Shown here one piece after another: positions 48,690-62,259 of a stretch of 64,000 bases of DNA. Source of the stretch: Cymbidium sinense (lineage: Eukaryota; Streptophyta; Magnoliopsida; Asparagales; Orchidaceae). The first letter of the stretch is position 1. Every line of letters starts with the position of its first letter. The notes under the pieces were generated by a model that saw nothing but the letters and a program-made list of their open reading frames with translations, ran no database searches and was not told where the DNA came from. The translations under genes and the position numbers were made by a program. The stretch lies in contig CM038221.1 of assembly GCA_021442155.1 (NCBI GenBank), positions 148,295,601-148,359,600 of the forward strand, given 5' to 3'.

Positions 48690-51041
48690 CATGCTGCTCT
48701 CATTGTATAAATGTCTGAATGTATACAAATATGGTATATGTGATTTCATACAGGTGATTGAAGACCCTTTTATGCTCAGAAGAGCTGGCATGTTTGAAGA
48801 TCATGACCGTAGTGTCATAAGGCATAACCATTATCTTGATAGAGGCCGAAGGTCGAATAACTCTGAGCCATGGGGATGATCTTGGAAATTTGTCAATTTT
48901 TTGATAGGAGACTTAAACTAAAACAAATAAAAGTGTTGATGAGCATAAATTGAACTTATTTGAAAATGATAAATTAAAGAATAAATTTACATATATGCTA
49001 TTTTTTATGCAAGTATTTGAAGACCCTGTTATGCTCAGTAGAGCTGGTAAGTTAGAAGATCAAGATAGTGTGTTGAAACCATACTCATAGAGTGAGGAAG
49101 GTCGAATAGCCCCGTCATATGGGGAAAGGCGGAGGAGGACCAAATTTGGATTGACACAAAGCTTAAATATGATTAAATAAGAGTATTAATAAGCTTAAAT
49201 TAAACTTAAATAAAAAATGATGAATTTATTGAGAACTTGAAGGCTCATCAACTTGATAGTTCACATAGAAGCAAGAATAAAATAAATTAGCTTGTCAACG
49301 AAGATATGTAAAGCCTTTCAATAAGCACTTGATTGCACTACGTGACGGATTGGATGAATCGTGGCCTAGAGAATTTAAATGAGATTTGTGATGATTTTGT
49401 GAGCTCATCAATAAACATTAGATGAGTCTTATTGAAGTTTAAGAAGTCAATGAATTCAAAACTAAATGCAAAATCAAACAGATATTATTTCAATTAATTG
49501 AATAAGAGCTGAAATGTCTTACGCCGCCAGATTCACAACACTTTGTAGAAGCGAACAGAAGATGTTAATTAAGGCATTATTAGATACACCCGCATGGGCC
49601 CCGACACTATGCTAAATACTGAAATTCAAGTGTCTGACGATGTTGTGCGGGTTGCTTCTCGGTTTAGTCTTAGGACTGGGTCCGGGTTAACAAAACCTAA
49701 AATTTTATAATAAGAGTTTCAAATCAGTGAAATGTATGAAAAATTAATTCTGTCAAGTGATAGTAGATCTAATCCTCATTGCGACAGAGTTGAGGATAAA
49801 ACTCTTAAACATATTCAAATTAATCAATTTTTCAAATCAAATTAAGTAGCAATCTGAAATCAATCTCATAACTCAGAAATGAAAATTGCCTAAATTCTTA
49901 AATACACCCATATATGCCCCGACACTATGTTGAATGCTTAAATTTAGTGTCTAAGGATGCTGCGCGGGTTGATTCCAGGTTTAGTTTTAGGACTGGGTCC
50001 GGGTTAACAAAACTTAAAAATCTATTATAAAAATTTCAACTTATTAAAATATCTAAAGCATGTGACAGATCCGATCTCTGTTAGGGTAAACATAGTTGGC
50101 AGATCTAAAGTTCTCAAATATATTTGATCTAATTAATTAACCACCCGATGATGACGTGTTGAATGAAGATTTGGAGGATAATTACGTCGAAATATGCTTC
50201 GCTCAAATCAAATTAATCAATCAAATATCAATACAAACATGAAATCGTAAATCATTAAGTTCTAAATGTCAAAATGAAATTAATCTAAAACTTAAAGCTA
50301 AAGAAAAAATCCAATTCACCATTATTGTTTGTTGAAGGTGACAAATTAAGAAAACTCTAGCTTGAGCCAAAGTCAAATCAAGTATATGTTTACTCTCAAC
50401 AATCTCATGCCGGAGGATGTGGCTCGTGTCCTCGTGTGGTTTGGCTAGTAGCTCCACACATGATCGATTCGATCGAGTCCTCGATCGGGTAGTTCAAATG
50501 GAACCATTATATTACGATCACTGTAGTATGCTCCCAATGGCTCGCCTTTGTGAACCATAGGATATACTTGATTGGGAAAAAAGCCCTCTTAGTAGTAAAC
50601 TTAAACTTGTCTCCTTAGACAAACGCCAGTCTGATTTCTTGGATGGCGTAACCCATGTATTCTTGATAAGGATCATTGGTCGTTGCGACAATCTATGCTA
50701 AAGAAGTAGGGATCACGACATCCAGGGGATGGCCATGGATCTAGATCGCATGTCATTGTTCCCCAAAATCTTTAAGTTAAATATAATGAATTTCATAAAT
50801 TCTAAATTTAAAACTCCGCATGCTTCTATATACTATGCATTAACGTGACTAGCCATGAAAGTTCTCTCCGGCATTGAAAGAGGTAATTAACTCAGGTGCT
50901 TTATAGGAAACCAACGGTCAAGTCCTCACAAAATGAGGTGAAATCTTTGGGTAGTGTCTTCTCTATTCATCGCCTTCAAAATTACATCGACACTTAAATT
51001 ACTCTTTCATCAAGAGTCTGGCAATTTTAGCCATAGATTCA
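48690..51041 (+). mobile_element. plus-oriented giant LTR fragment F
   Basis: Begins in the central repeat units (GAAGACCCTTTTATGCTCAG at about 48760, again at about 49020) and runs through CACCCGCATGGGCCCCGACA (49588), GGTTTAGTCTTAGGACTGGG, repeated at 49980, CTTCTCTATTCATCGCC and a decayed end near 51041 (GGCAATTTTAGCCATA for GGAGCCCACA). Orientation is opposite to the host LTR around it. It carries the unbroken version of the sequence split by the insertion. Confidence 0.75.
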
Positions 51042-51099
51042 GCATTTGGGAGAGTGACAAAGGGACGGTATAATTGATTATTTAGAATGATTAATCATG

Positions 51100-51700
51100 G
51101 ATGAGGGTAGCTACAAGTTTCAAGGTGTTGACCGATTGTGATTAAGAGATAATTAGGTGGATTTATCTCGAAATATGTGTTAATTTTGATAAAATTTTAA
51201 GTACAATAAATTTAATTAAATTGGATATCCATTTTAAGTAATTTCAGCGTTCTGGACACAATAACACAATACATTTCATGAATGAAGGTCGTTTGAGCGA
51301 CTTTGGCGTCGAATTGGGTCTCTTTCAGTTCATAATGCGCATCGCTTTTGCTTTCGACATTTGTGCTCATCATCCATGAACAATCTCATTTAATAGTTTT
51401 GATGTTTGAAGCTAACAACTGATCGGTTCAGGAGATCGTTTGGACATCGTATTAAACCTCTAATATACGTCAACACATTAATAGCTCGGCCAATTGATTG
51501 CTCATTAGACTTTACAATATTATATTATTCGATTTCACTCAAACGCGATGAAGTCCGTTTGTTGATCGGAGGTCGTTTCGACCATTTTCAGTGACATCCA
51601 GTGCATTTTGAGCCCGGATTTGCTCACTGTCACCTTTGAAGTCCATCAAATTCAACTTGTGAGCTTGTCTTGATTTATGGCACACATATGGAGGTCAACA
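51100..51700 (-). mobile_element. minus-oriented U3 end of a giant LTR (fragment G)
   Basis: Matches 54740-55311 and 18900-19392 (GATCGGAGGTCGTTTCGACC, CATTTTCAGTGACATCCAGT, CTTGATTTATGGCACACATA) and ends with the exact LTR terminus GGAGGTCAACA at 51700, where the 14-bp repeat begins. Confidence 0.8.
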
Positions 51701-51714
51701 CTAAGTTTCAATAA
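51701..51714. repeat. 14-bp direct repeat, right copy (CTAAGTTTCAATAA)
   Basis: Identical to 47003-47016. Directly follows the LTR terminus of fragment G. Confidence 0.8.
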
Positions 51715-52560
51715 AACTTAGCTCGTGATCGCTAAAAAGCTTATAGACTCATTCTTATTTAAGGACCTTTAGAATTTTTTTTGTGAGGTTTGGCATTCAT
51801 CATTTTCATTTAAATTTAACTTAAAACTTTATTGATTCTTATTTCATATTTAAGCTTTGTGTCTCATGATAGCCCATCTTCCCTAAGTTACGTCGAATAT
51901 TAGCCTTCCGCCTCTACGGCATAATAGTTGGTGTCTTTGCGACATCGGTCGTAGTCTTGCTTAGCTCTGCGCATACAGTCTTCAAATCTGCATAAAAGAG
52001 CTTAAATGTAGGTTTATTCTTTAATTTATCATTCTCAAATAGCTCAATTTAAGCTCGTTAACACTTTTATTTGTTCTTGTTTAAGTCTCTCAAAATTTGA
52101 TCCTCCGTCGTCCCCACGTGGTAGCTTGAGTCTATTCACCTTCCATTTCATGAGCATAACTTATGTCTTTATGGCCTTCTGTTTAGTCTTATCTGTTGCT
52201 CTCGAGCATAACGAGTCTTCAAACACCGTAATTTTAATTCATATTTTAATTTTGAGCTTGAGTTCATTTTGTATTAAATTAATTAAGTTCTGGTTTGAAT
52301 TTGAATCCTCTTCTACATAGGGTGCGTGTATTCACCTTCGTCTCTGGCGTAATAGTCGGTGTCTTCTGACATTTATGATCGTCATCTTCTGGTTAACCTA
52401 CGGCATAACAAAATCTTATATCATTTCATTGAGTATAATGAGATCTTCATACCTGCATAACACAAAATATACTTATATATTTTTGCATACTGATTTTTAT
52501 CTTCTCCTCGTAAGCTCATCTCAAGCTTAGTCCAGCATTATCTTCATCATTCTCGTAATC
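51715..52560 (-). repeat. 3' LTR of the second element, central tandem units
   Basis: About three diverged units of roughly 290 bp, each with a CACCTTCCGCCTCTACGGCATAA-like block, GTGTCTTTGCGACAT, a GAGCATAACGAGTCTTCA-like block and CTCAATTTAAGCTCG. These are enlarged relatives of the units at 16790-17370 and resume the LTR interrupted at 47002. Confidence 0.7.
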
Positions 52561-52599
52561 AGTGAAGAGCTCCTCATCCATCTGGCGTCAAGAACACTG

Positions 52600-53690
52600 C
52601 GAGGCTGCATGTTGATAACTACATGATGCACATTGTACGCCTTAGCTTTCCATGGCCCAACCATTTTCGACCTTTGTTGCTTTCTCCAATTCAGCTATGG
52701 AACTAGCACCGAACGGGTGACATGAAGCCCTAGTCGAAGAACATTGGTTCTCGATAGAGCATCAACCTCCTGTTGCAATTCCACATCAGAAGCCAAGCCC
52801 CCTGCTCCCTCCAAAGCATTGATTACCTCCTTATCCTTATGTGATATTATGTATAAGCTACAAGGTTTCACCTTCCCGTCAACCGAACCTCCTCCCAAAA
52901 AACAAAATGCTCTGCTCGGCTCGCTTGATCTTCAAACCATCGAAGCCGGAGAGCGTCATATCTGCTCTCAGATCCGGTTCCCTCATCCATATCTTGTCGG
53001 TGTTAGATGGAGCGATTCTTGATATGAAAGGAATCACGGAGCTCTCGAAATGGAAATTGATCTCCATATAGAAATCTCTCATCTGATTCATGGCAGCCAC
53101 AATGCGCGGCATTCGGCGACACCACTTTCCCCAAGCCCAGACCTGGTGACGCCAGAGAATGATCTTTGCGATTTGTTCCTCACGAGTACAGATAGCTTCT
53201 TGAAGAGGGCTCCGACGAAGAGATTGTCACCCCAACCAACGACGACTGCCCGACCGTGCTAACCTGAAACTTCTGTTCGACATCACAGAAAGGGACAGAG
53301 GAGTCACCGACGCGGCGGCACTTGGTCATAGGCATAGCCGACAGGGAAGGAGCATCATCGTTATCGCTTGTTGAAGGCAGGTAAGTGGCGCCGAAGTCGA
53401 GAGGAGTGGCGGACTAGGACGGGTCACAACAGCTGAACCCGACGATTGGTCCTCCTGCTCCGTCTTCGAGATGAAAGAGCACCGAGATCTCCTTAATCGA
53501 AGCCCCCATGTTGGAAGAAACAAAGAGGGTATCATCTCAAGGTTCGTCACTGGCTTCGTCGGAGTCAACGGCCATAGATCGCAAATCGTCGCCGGAGGCC
53601 GACTGAATGGCAAAAGGCTGCAGAGGATCAGCGTCTCCGCAGCCTTCGACATCTGGTCGTCGGCGTCTTCCATTGGGCGATTAAGAGAGA
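52600..53690 (-). pseudogene. unidentified host protein gene, 5' part, frame-broken
   Basis: On the minus strand an ATG at 53673 opens MEDADDQMSKAAE. With frame changes the coding then reads DLRSMAVDSDEASDEP, SSNMGASIKEISVLFHLEDG, SDNDDAPSLSAMPMTKCRRV, GWGDNLFVGALFKKLSVLV, MPRIVAAMNQMRDFYMEI, PFISRIAPSNTDKIWMREPD, LSGFDGLKIKRAEQSILF and, after a one-base shift, LGGGSVDGKVKPCSLYIISH and LEGAGGLASDVELQQEVDAL. GC content and amino-acid make-up are those of a real gene, unlike the flanks. At least four frame changes or stops break it. I cannot name the family. It reads in the same direction as the LTR it sits in. Confidence 0.6.
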
Positions 53691-53699
53691 GAGATTAGT

Positions 53700-53830
53700 A
53701 TTGGATGGACTCATGCGATTGGCCGAGAGAAAATCCAGACCCGCGTGCGGCTATGCAAAGAAAGAGACGGACAGCTCGAGAGGGATAAGGAATTGGAAAA
53801 AAAAATCGTATATACTCTTCCATTTTTCAA
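53700..53830 (-). promoter_or_regulatory. promoter/5' leader-like region of the unidentified gene
   Basis: The minus strand has AGTATATACG near 53812, a T-run, then CCTTATCCCTCTCGAGCTG and TCTCTTTCTTTG (pyrimidine patch) before the ATG at 53673. A TATA-like box and Y-patch suggest that genomic promoter sequence, not only mRNA, was captured. Confidence 0.4.
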
Positions 53831-53959
53831 CCTTTTTCGGCTTTGTTAACTCAGGTAAGAGAAAAAATTTCTGCCAAAATGCTAAGTTAGAAACTTAAGA
53901 CAACTTGGCTAAGCTATGTGCAAAAAATGATTCGAAAATGGAGGAATTACAAACCTCCA

Positions 53960-54600
53960 TAACCTTCCTTCCTATATCTGCTCAAGGATGAATCTTCTGA
54001 AAGTTGCTGATTTGTGTGTTATTTTCCATACTGGGGGTTTTTATTTTTGGATGGCTCTACTAATCTTATCACTAATGAAATTCTGCTTCTCTGGAATATA
54101 TCTGTTAGATGCGGGTATTCTACAGCTCTTCTTCTTTCTGTTAGCTATGGACGATGATGAGGTTTTCCAAGCACAACCATTCGACTTAAGCTTCTTATTC
54201 AGTCTCCCTCACTTGGATGATCATTCTGCAACCATGGTCCCCTTCAATTGTGGTGATTACGATGGATTGATTATTGGGGATCATGATGGCGCTTGATAAC
54301 GTGAGAGGATTCTCCCTTTCCCGTGTCCCGCTTGCCATCTTGTGCTTGTTTTTGAACATCTTTGATGTGTTTTGTATCTAAGTCCATATGTTTCACTTAT
54401 TTTTTTAGCGAAATTCGTTTCGCTTGTGACAATTATGTTCCAAGGTGCTAGCTTAGTTTTTTTTTCGTTGGTTTTCTCAGTAATGGATTAATGTTTGTCC
54501 TTTTGTAAACACTTTTTGGAATACAATTGGGCTTAGGCCCTTAAATTTTTTCCAAAAAAAAAAATTGGAAAAAAAAAATTTTCGTTTCTTTTTTTTTTCT
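53960..54600 (+). mobile_element. possible LINE 3' end with poly(A) tail
   Basis: A plus-strand stretch ends in AATACAATTGGGCTTAGGCC, CTTAAATTTTTTCC and A-runs at about 54557-54590. The tail style (TTTGTAAACACTTTTTGGAA then a T-rich end and poly(A)) resembles plant LINE 3' ends. A 102-codon ORF (53988-54296) with PFDLSFLFSLPHLDDH is not recognised. Alternatively it is the 3' end of another host mRNA. No reverse transcriptase motif is present. Confidence 0.35.
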
Positions 54601-54739
54601 TTACCACAGGGATGGACAAGACATAAAGAAAAAAAGGTTCAGTCGTTCCCACATGGAATAGATGATGTGACATCTTTTTATTAGTCGAATGGGAGATGGA
54701 GGTATAGGGATGGGCATTTGCAGTTTGACATTGGTTGTA

Positions 54740-55311
54740 TAAGACATAATGTAGATTTATCTCAAATATGCTAATTTTGATGAAATTTTAAGTAAAACTT
54801 AGTCAAATTGGATGTCTATTCTACGTAATTTTGACACTCTGGACGTAATGGCACAGTCCATTTCACATTCGGAGGCCATTTTGTTCAAGTCGACATCGAA
54901 TTAGGTCACTTTCAATTCAAAAATATGCATTATTGCTTTTGACTGCTCGACATTAACGTAAACTCATCCAAATTGAGTGTGAATAGTCTCATTTGATAGG
55001 GTTCGACATTTTAGGGCTAACAACACGATCAATTTCCTGAACATAGGTTGTTTGGTTTGCGTCGGTACCTCTTAATCTCGATATACGTGTAAGCGTGTTG
55101 ACGACTCGACCACTTGATCAGTTGATCATCAAGTTGTGTAATATTCATATTCTAACCAGTTTCAACATTTTGAATGCGATGATGAAGTCTGTTCATCGAT
55201 CGTCGTCGACCATTTTCGGTGGCTTGCGTTTTGAGTCCGATTTGCTTGTCACTTCCTCCGTCAATTCAACTTGAGCTTGACCGACTTATGACACATATAT
55301 GGAGGTCAACA
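54740..55311 (-). repeat. 3' LTR of the second element, U3 end
   Basis: Matches U3 of the first element (CGATATACGTGTAAGCGTGT, GACGACTCGACCACTTGATC, GATGAAGTCTGTTCATCGAT) and ends GGAGGTCAACA at 55311. Confidence 0.88.
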
Positions 55312-55325
55312 AATGCCCCAACAAA
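55312..55325 (-). promoter_or_regulatory. polypurine tract of the second element
   Basis: The minus strand reads TTTGTTGGGGCATT directly before TGTTGACC, the same arrangement as at 19393. Confidence 0.75.
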
Positions 55326-58300
55326 TTTGATTCATGCATGGAGCGAGTCGTTTGTTGGCGGTTGACCTTTGGGGTTATAGAACTTGGATTATTTCGCTTT
55401 CAACCGATGGGTTCTAATAGCTTCTTCTTTTGTGTCTTCAAGATTTAGATTTCCTCACCAGCTTGAGGGTTGGATAGAGGAATTGGTTTGTTTGCTTTGA
55501 GATTTGATATTCCTTCTGTCTTAGCTTTAAGCTTGACGGACTTGATGAAGGATTGACCTGATTTGTCCATATGGACTTGTCAGAAAGTGTATGTACACCC
55601 TAAGTCCTGTGTTTGCTATTTTGACGGACTCGTTGTATGGTTCATATAGTTGACCCAGCCTTCTGGCTCATATTAAGTCAATATTGAGTAATCAGCCTAG
55701 CAATGTGTGCTTTAATAGACTGAATAACTATGAAATTCCTTTAGTCCGGCCATTGCCTTTGTGTGAACTATGAAATCGCTTCCTTGGTCCTGTGCTTTCT
55801 GCTTTTACTAACTTGATGAGGGAATTAGCTTTGATCTGTGCTTTATGCTTGATCAGATCATTTGAAAAGATATTTGAATATCACCTTACAGGTAATATAT
55901 AGGTTGATTTGAGGCTCGAATTTAGAGTTTCCTCATATTGTCTTGGTCCATCGATCAAGCAGAAAGATCTCTTGAATTTTGGTTGCTTGTAGTCACTAAG
56001 CTGGATTTGGTTTGGGATTGAATACCTACCGTCATTGTATTGATGAGGAGGGGCTCTTTCACTACAGCCTTTTCTTGTGGCTTGTTGAGTGAGGAGAGCG
56101 TCAGCAACTCGGCCATTTGTGGGCTTGTTGAGTCGACCTTTAGAACCTACTCGAGTTTTTGACTTAAGTTGTGATGGCTTGGCGGTCTTGTCATTAGACT
56201 AACGAACATGGGCTCTTTCACTACAGCCTTTTCTTACGGCTTATTGAGTGTGGAGAACGCTAGCAACTCGGCCATTTATGGGCTTGTTGAGTTCAACCTT
56301 TAGAACCCGTCTAAGTCCTAGACTTGAATATGTAGGGGTTGATATTTTTCCAACTTAGTTGATTGAAGCTTCCAAAACTGGGAGTTCTTCTAGCTTGATC
56401 TTCAAATTTTGATGAATCTTGGAGAGAAACTTTTGATATTTAAAGCTGTCTTTTCGTGCACATAAATAGATTCTTTTTTCTATTACAAGAGTCTGTAATT
56501 TTAACGATAGCAGTTATAGTTATATTTAGGGATCTCGCATAAAGCTTGATGTCAACCTGGATATATACAAGAAGACCTCCTATTTCACAGGAGAAGGTTG
56601 AACAATCTTGATCACAAAAATGATGCTCCTTGTAAAACAAGGGGAGATGCTCCTTGTATAACAAGGGGATTGCAAACTAGTTTTAAGATATATTACATAG
56701 CTTGATTTCCTTTAATGTGGAATAGAAGTGATATATTTTCAATCATAATATGTATCTATCGAAGGACCTCGGCTTAAAGCACGATATCAACTTAGATAAA
56801 TATATAAAAATACTTCTTATATAATAGAGGAACTTTCGGACTTGTTGAAGTAACTGTTGAGAGAATTTGGAATATCTTTGGTCCTGTGCTTTCGGACTTG
56901 TTGAAGACTTCCTCTTGAGAGTTTAGAATTTGTATTATCCTTCTGTCCTGGCTTTGTGCCTTGATGGACTTAATGGAGTTGATGGTTTTTTGTTGAGATG
57001 AGAACATCTTCGATTCTATACTTTGTGCTAGACTTATTGAAGATTCAATCTCAAAATTTGAATTTTATATTTTCCTCATATCCTGGCTTCGTGCTTCAGT
57101 GGACTTGATGGAGTTGATGGCTTGTTGGTGAGATGAGAACATCTTTGGTCCTATGCATTGTGCTTTGACAGATTTGTTGAAGATTCTATCTCAAAATTTA
57201 AAATTTGTATTTTCCTCCTGTCCTAGCTTTGTACCTCAGTGGACTTGATGGAGTTGATGACTTGTTGGCGAGATGAGAACATCTTCGATCCTGTGTTTTA
57301 TGCATTGATGGACTTGTTGAAGATTTAATCTCAAAATTTAAAATTTGTACTTTCCTCTTATCCTGGCTTCGTTCCTTGACATATTTGATGGAGGAAAGTC
57401 CTGAATTATCTTGGAGACTTATCAGGTGATACAACATTACCTTCCGCCCCAGCTTTTTGCTTTCATGGTCTTATAGAAGGATGTCTGTCGGTGACCTAGC
57501 CCTCAGAGCTTGTGTTGGGTCAGTGGCAAAGAATCATCAATCCTATGCTTTGCACGAACAGACAAATTGATGACATAACTCCCTTAGTTTAGCCTTTGGC
57601 TTTGTATGAACATTGGGATGACTTCCTCGGTCCTTGATTTTTGCTTGGTTGGACTTGCTGAAGAAAAATTTCCTTCGGTCTTTGCTTTCTGCTTTAACAG
57701 ACTTATTGAAAGAGTTAACATTTCTCATTTGATATTAATACCAAACTCGGCTTAGTGCTTTCTCGAGTGAGGACCTTTTTGTTGGATTCTGAAAAAAAAA
57801 AGACCTTACAATCATTAGGAATGATCTCCTAGTCTGGGTCACTTGAACTCACCAAGTTGGAGGGATTTGAAGATTTGGATGCTCTTGTCTTTGAACTGAC
57901 AAAGTAGGGTGATCCCTTACTATGACCTTTGTGGCGTATTGAGTAAGCAGGCCTGTGAGCAACTCGATCATATTTGGGCTTGTTAAGTCTGACCTTATGC
58001 ACCTACTTGAGTATTGGACTTGAGCAATTGATGGAGGATTTTATCATCAGGCTAACAAGATGGGGGATCTCTTACTACAGCCTTTGTGGCATGTTGAGTA
58101 AAGATGTCGACTCATCATATTTGGGCTTGTTGAGTCACCATGCACCAACTCGAGCCTTAATATATGAATGGAAGATGTGTTTCCAACTTGATTTGTTATA
58201 ATTTGTAGACTTGAAAATTTCTCTTTTAGGTCGGTAAGACTTTGAGACATGTGAACTATGAATACATAATTTGAATATGTATATGGGGATCTCAGCCTTA

Positions 58301-58480
58301 GGCACGATGTCAACCCAAATACAATAGAAAGGCCCCCTATTTCACAGGGAGAGCTTGACATTTTACTATAAAATTTAAATAAATGCCCCCTGTCTAACAG
58401 GGGGATTTTTGCTTCATTTTAGAAATGCATTCTTGTATTATAAGAGAATTTCCAAGCAAAACTTATACATATAATGACAG
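55326..58480 (-). repeat. repeat-rich 3' untranslated region, including an array of about 140-bp units
   Basis: At 56885-57400 four units of about 140 bp follow each other, starting near 56889, 57029, 57165 and 57308, each with a GGACTTGTTGAAGA-like start, TCTCAAAATTTAAAATTTGT, CTTTCCTCCTGTCCTGGCTT, GTGGACTTGATGGAGTTGAT and GATGAGAACATCTTCG. Flanking it are the two families also found at 19411-21135: the CGGCTTGTTGAGTGAGGAGA block at about 56045, 56215 and 57905, and the GCACGATGTCAACC/GCCCCCT block near 56545, 56775 and 58300. No protein is encoded. Confidence 0.8.
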
Positions 58481-58489
58481 TGAGGATAA

Positions 58490-59310
58490 TTAGTCTTCTC
58501 AGCACCATGTTCAACTCCCCTTCTTGAAAGGTTCGAGGACATACCGTATGATCGAATGTTTTGTCCATCCTCACCTGGTAGACTTCTAAATTTTATGGAT
58601 CTTGGAGCCTTGCTTTATCAAGCACATCAAGCTCTTCTATCCATAGACAGACATTCTCATCTTAAGTGAGATTGTGTTAAATGGCTACTCGGAGTGAAGG
58701 TAGTTCAACTTCAAGTGGTAGAACTGCTTTAGCCCCAAATACTACTGCATAAGGAGTGAATTTTGTGAGAGTCTTGTAGGTGGTGTGGTAAGCTCATAAA
58801 GCTTCAACAAGCTTGGTATGTCACTCACTTTTATTTCTTGTAAGGATTTTTCTAAGTAGCTTGACTTGTATTTTGTTGAAAGCCTCAGCCAAGCCATTTT
58901 CTTTTTGATTATAAATCAACGAGTATCGTCAATCAATCTTATGTTGATCAATAAATCTATAAATTTTAGCTTTTGAAGGTCGTCACATATTATTGGCTTC
59001 TTCTATTCCCAAACATCGTACCACATCTGCTTGAATGATCTATGATATAAGGTATTGCCAATATAAGCATATAGTCAAAGCCTTTTCTCAAGTTGTGCAT
59101 CCATCTGCTTAATGCCCGATAATTTTCTTTCCTTAAAATAGTCGATGAAGTATTGTCTCCAATCTTCCTTCTCTTATACTGTAAGGATTTCACTTTGTGG
59201 TGTTGGAGTTTCTTCAGATTGAGGTCTTGCCTCCTGAATAGTCTGAGCCTCATCTTGTTGATTTTGATGAGCAATTCATAAGGGAGTGTGAGGAGCAACA
59301 TGAGTTACAT
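58490..59310 (-). pseudogene. integrase remnant of the second element
   Basis: Colinear with 21300-22420: the blocks reading AVLPLEVELPSL-type sequence (about 58680-58740), the KLL.KIL block (about 58840-58900) and, at about 59000-59100, a short linker matching the RSFEQMWLRCLG region of the first element. The region 21860-22150, which holds the zinc-binding and first core motifs, is missing here, an internal deletion near 58985. Confidence 0.7.
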
Positions 59311-59379
59311 CCTCCTGGCTTGTGTTTGATGCCCCCTCTTCCAGCGGAGATTTTTGATTTATTGGCTTTAGGACCCAAC

Positions 59380-59830
59380 GAGTACAAACACTAATTAGCA
59401 CATAGTCATCATTTCTTTAGCTAACTTAGCCAGACAATCAGCTTTGCTATTCTTGCATCGAGAAACCTGAGTTATGATGATGTTTGGAATTTGCTTCATA
59501 AGCTCGAGAATTCATTTGTGGTAGTGAGCCAATTCAAGCTTGTTGATTTTGTAGATATCCAACACCTGATTAATGACGAGCTGAGAATCTCCATACACTT
59601 ATAAATTTTGGACTCCCATTGAGATGGCTTCCTCCAAACCTGCCACCAACGCTTCATATTCTACTTCGTTATTAGTTCGTGGCTTAGTTAACTTGTAGGA
59701 GTGCCTCATTATACCACCCTCTAGCATAATTAAGATGAGAGTGATGCTAGCCCGAGCTTTTGGGAGATTTGAGGGTTGAGTGTATTTGATGGATGAAGCT
59801 CCATCAAAATACAATCCCCACATTTGCTAC
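59380..59830 (-). pseudogene. second RNase H (archaeal type) of the second element
   Basis: The minus strand reads MWGLYFDGASSIKYTQPSNL (59764-59823), then KLTKPRTNNEVEYEALVAGL (about 59630-59690), AISMGVQNL and a block equivalent to SQLVINQVLDIYKINKLELA (about 59520-59590). The catalytic D and E are visible. Diagnostic of the Tat lineage, and the better preserved of the two copies. Confidence 0.85.
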
Positions 59831-59849
59831 TTTTTTTTATATATGCATG

Positions 59850-60290
59850 ACCCCTTCACCACTTTTTGGGAACATATGTGATGTCAAATTGTACCAGAAT
59901 AATAGCCCATCATGTCAAGTGACCTGTCAACGCTAGTCTTGTCATCAAGAACTTCAGCAGATCAATTCTTGAGATGATAGTAATTTTATAAGTTAACATA
60001 TAATGACATGGATTTTGAAAAGAAAAAAATTAATGTCAAACAATGCTTCTCAATTGTAGAATAGCTTATTTTTGCTCCTATCAATCTTTGACTGATGTAA
60101 TATAGAGCGCTATCCTTTTCCTCTTCATTGTGTTGCCAACAGAGCACGTAGAGATTCTTCCAGTGCTATTGTGTACAAGATGAGAGGTTTTCCTGGGATT
60201 GATGCTGCGAGAATGGACAAATTTAACAAATACTTCTTAATACTGTCAAAAGCCTCTCGACATTTTTTTGTCCTATTTGAAAGGAGTATC
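59850..60290 (-). pseudogene. RT end and RT-associated RNase H of the second element
   Basis: From 60290 downward: KKCREAFDSIKKYLLNLSIL, AASIPGKPLILYTIALEESL, RALLATQ (RT connection), then ALYYISQRLIGAKISYSTIE (about 60050-60110) and, after stops, a relative of the ISRIDPIKYLMTRP block (about 59930-59970). This is the region missing from the first element. No RT catalytic YxDD motif was found upstream. Confidence 0.75.
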
Positions 60291-60299
60291 CTTTTACAT

Positions 60300-62225
<1,926 letters not shown>

Positions 62226-62230
62226 GAAAC

Positions 62231-62250
62231 ATGTCCCCAGCAGAGTCGCT
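62231..62250 (-). other. primer binding site of the second element
   Basis: The minus strand reads AGCGACTCTGCTGGGGACAT just inside the 5' LTR. The block CGACTCTGCTGGGGA is typical of Tat-type plant elements. The expected leading TGG appears as TAG, a probable mutation. I leave the tRNA unassigned. Confidence 0.65.
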
Positions 62251-62259
62251 AAAAATCCG

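Larger units (their letters stand above)
47017..51700. mobile_element. composite insertion: two host mRNA-derived sequences joined to LTR pieces
   Basis: 4684 bp between 14-bp direct repeats. Order: CHMP1 fragment, Caprin-like fragment, plus-oriented LTR fragment, minus-oriented U3 ending exactly at an LTR terminus (GGTCAACA at 51700). No poly(A) is present at either edge. The intronless, end-to-end fused host parts point to RNA-level template switching during reverse transcription, with LTR RNA as partner. That mechanism is inference. Confidence 0.65.

Noticed and set aside
47017..51700. The CHMP1/Caprin segment as a normal host gene cluster
   Set aside because: Both coding regions are intronless, truncated or frame-broken, fused without spacer, and sit inside an LTR between direct repeats.
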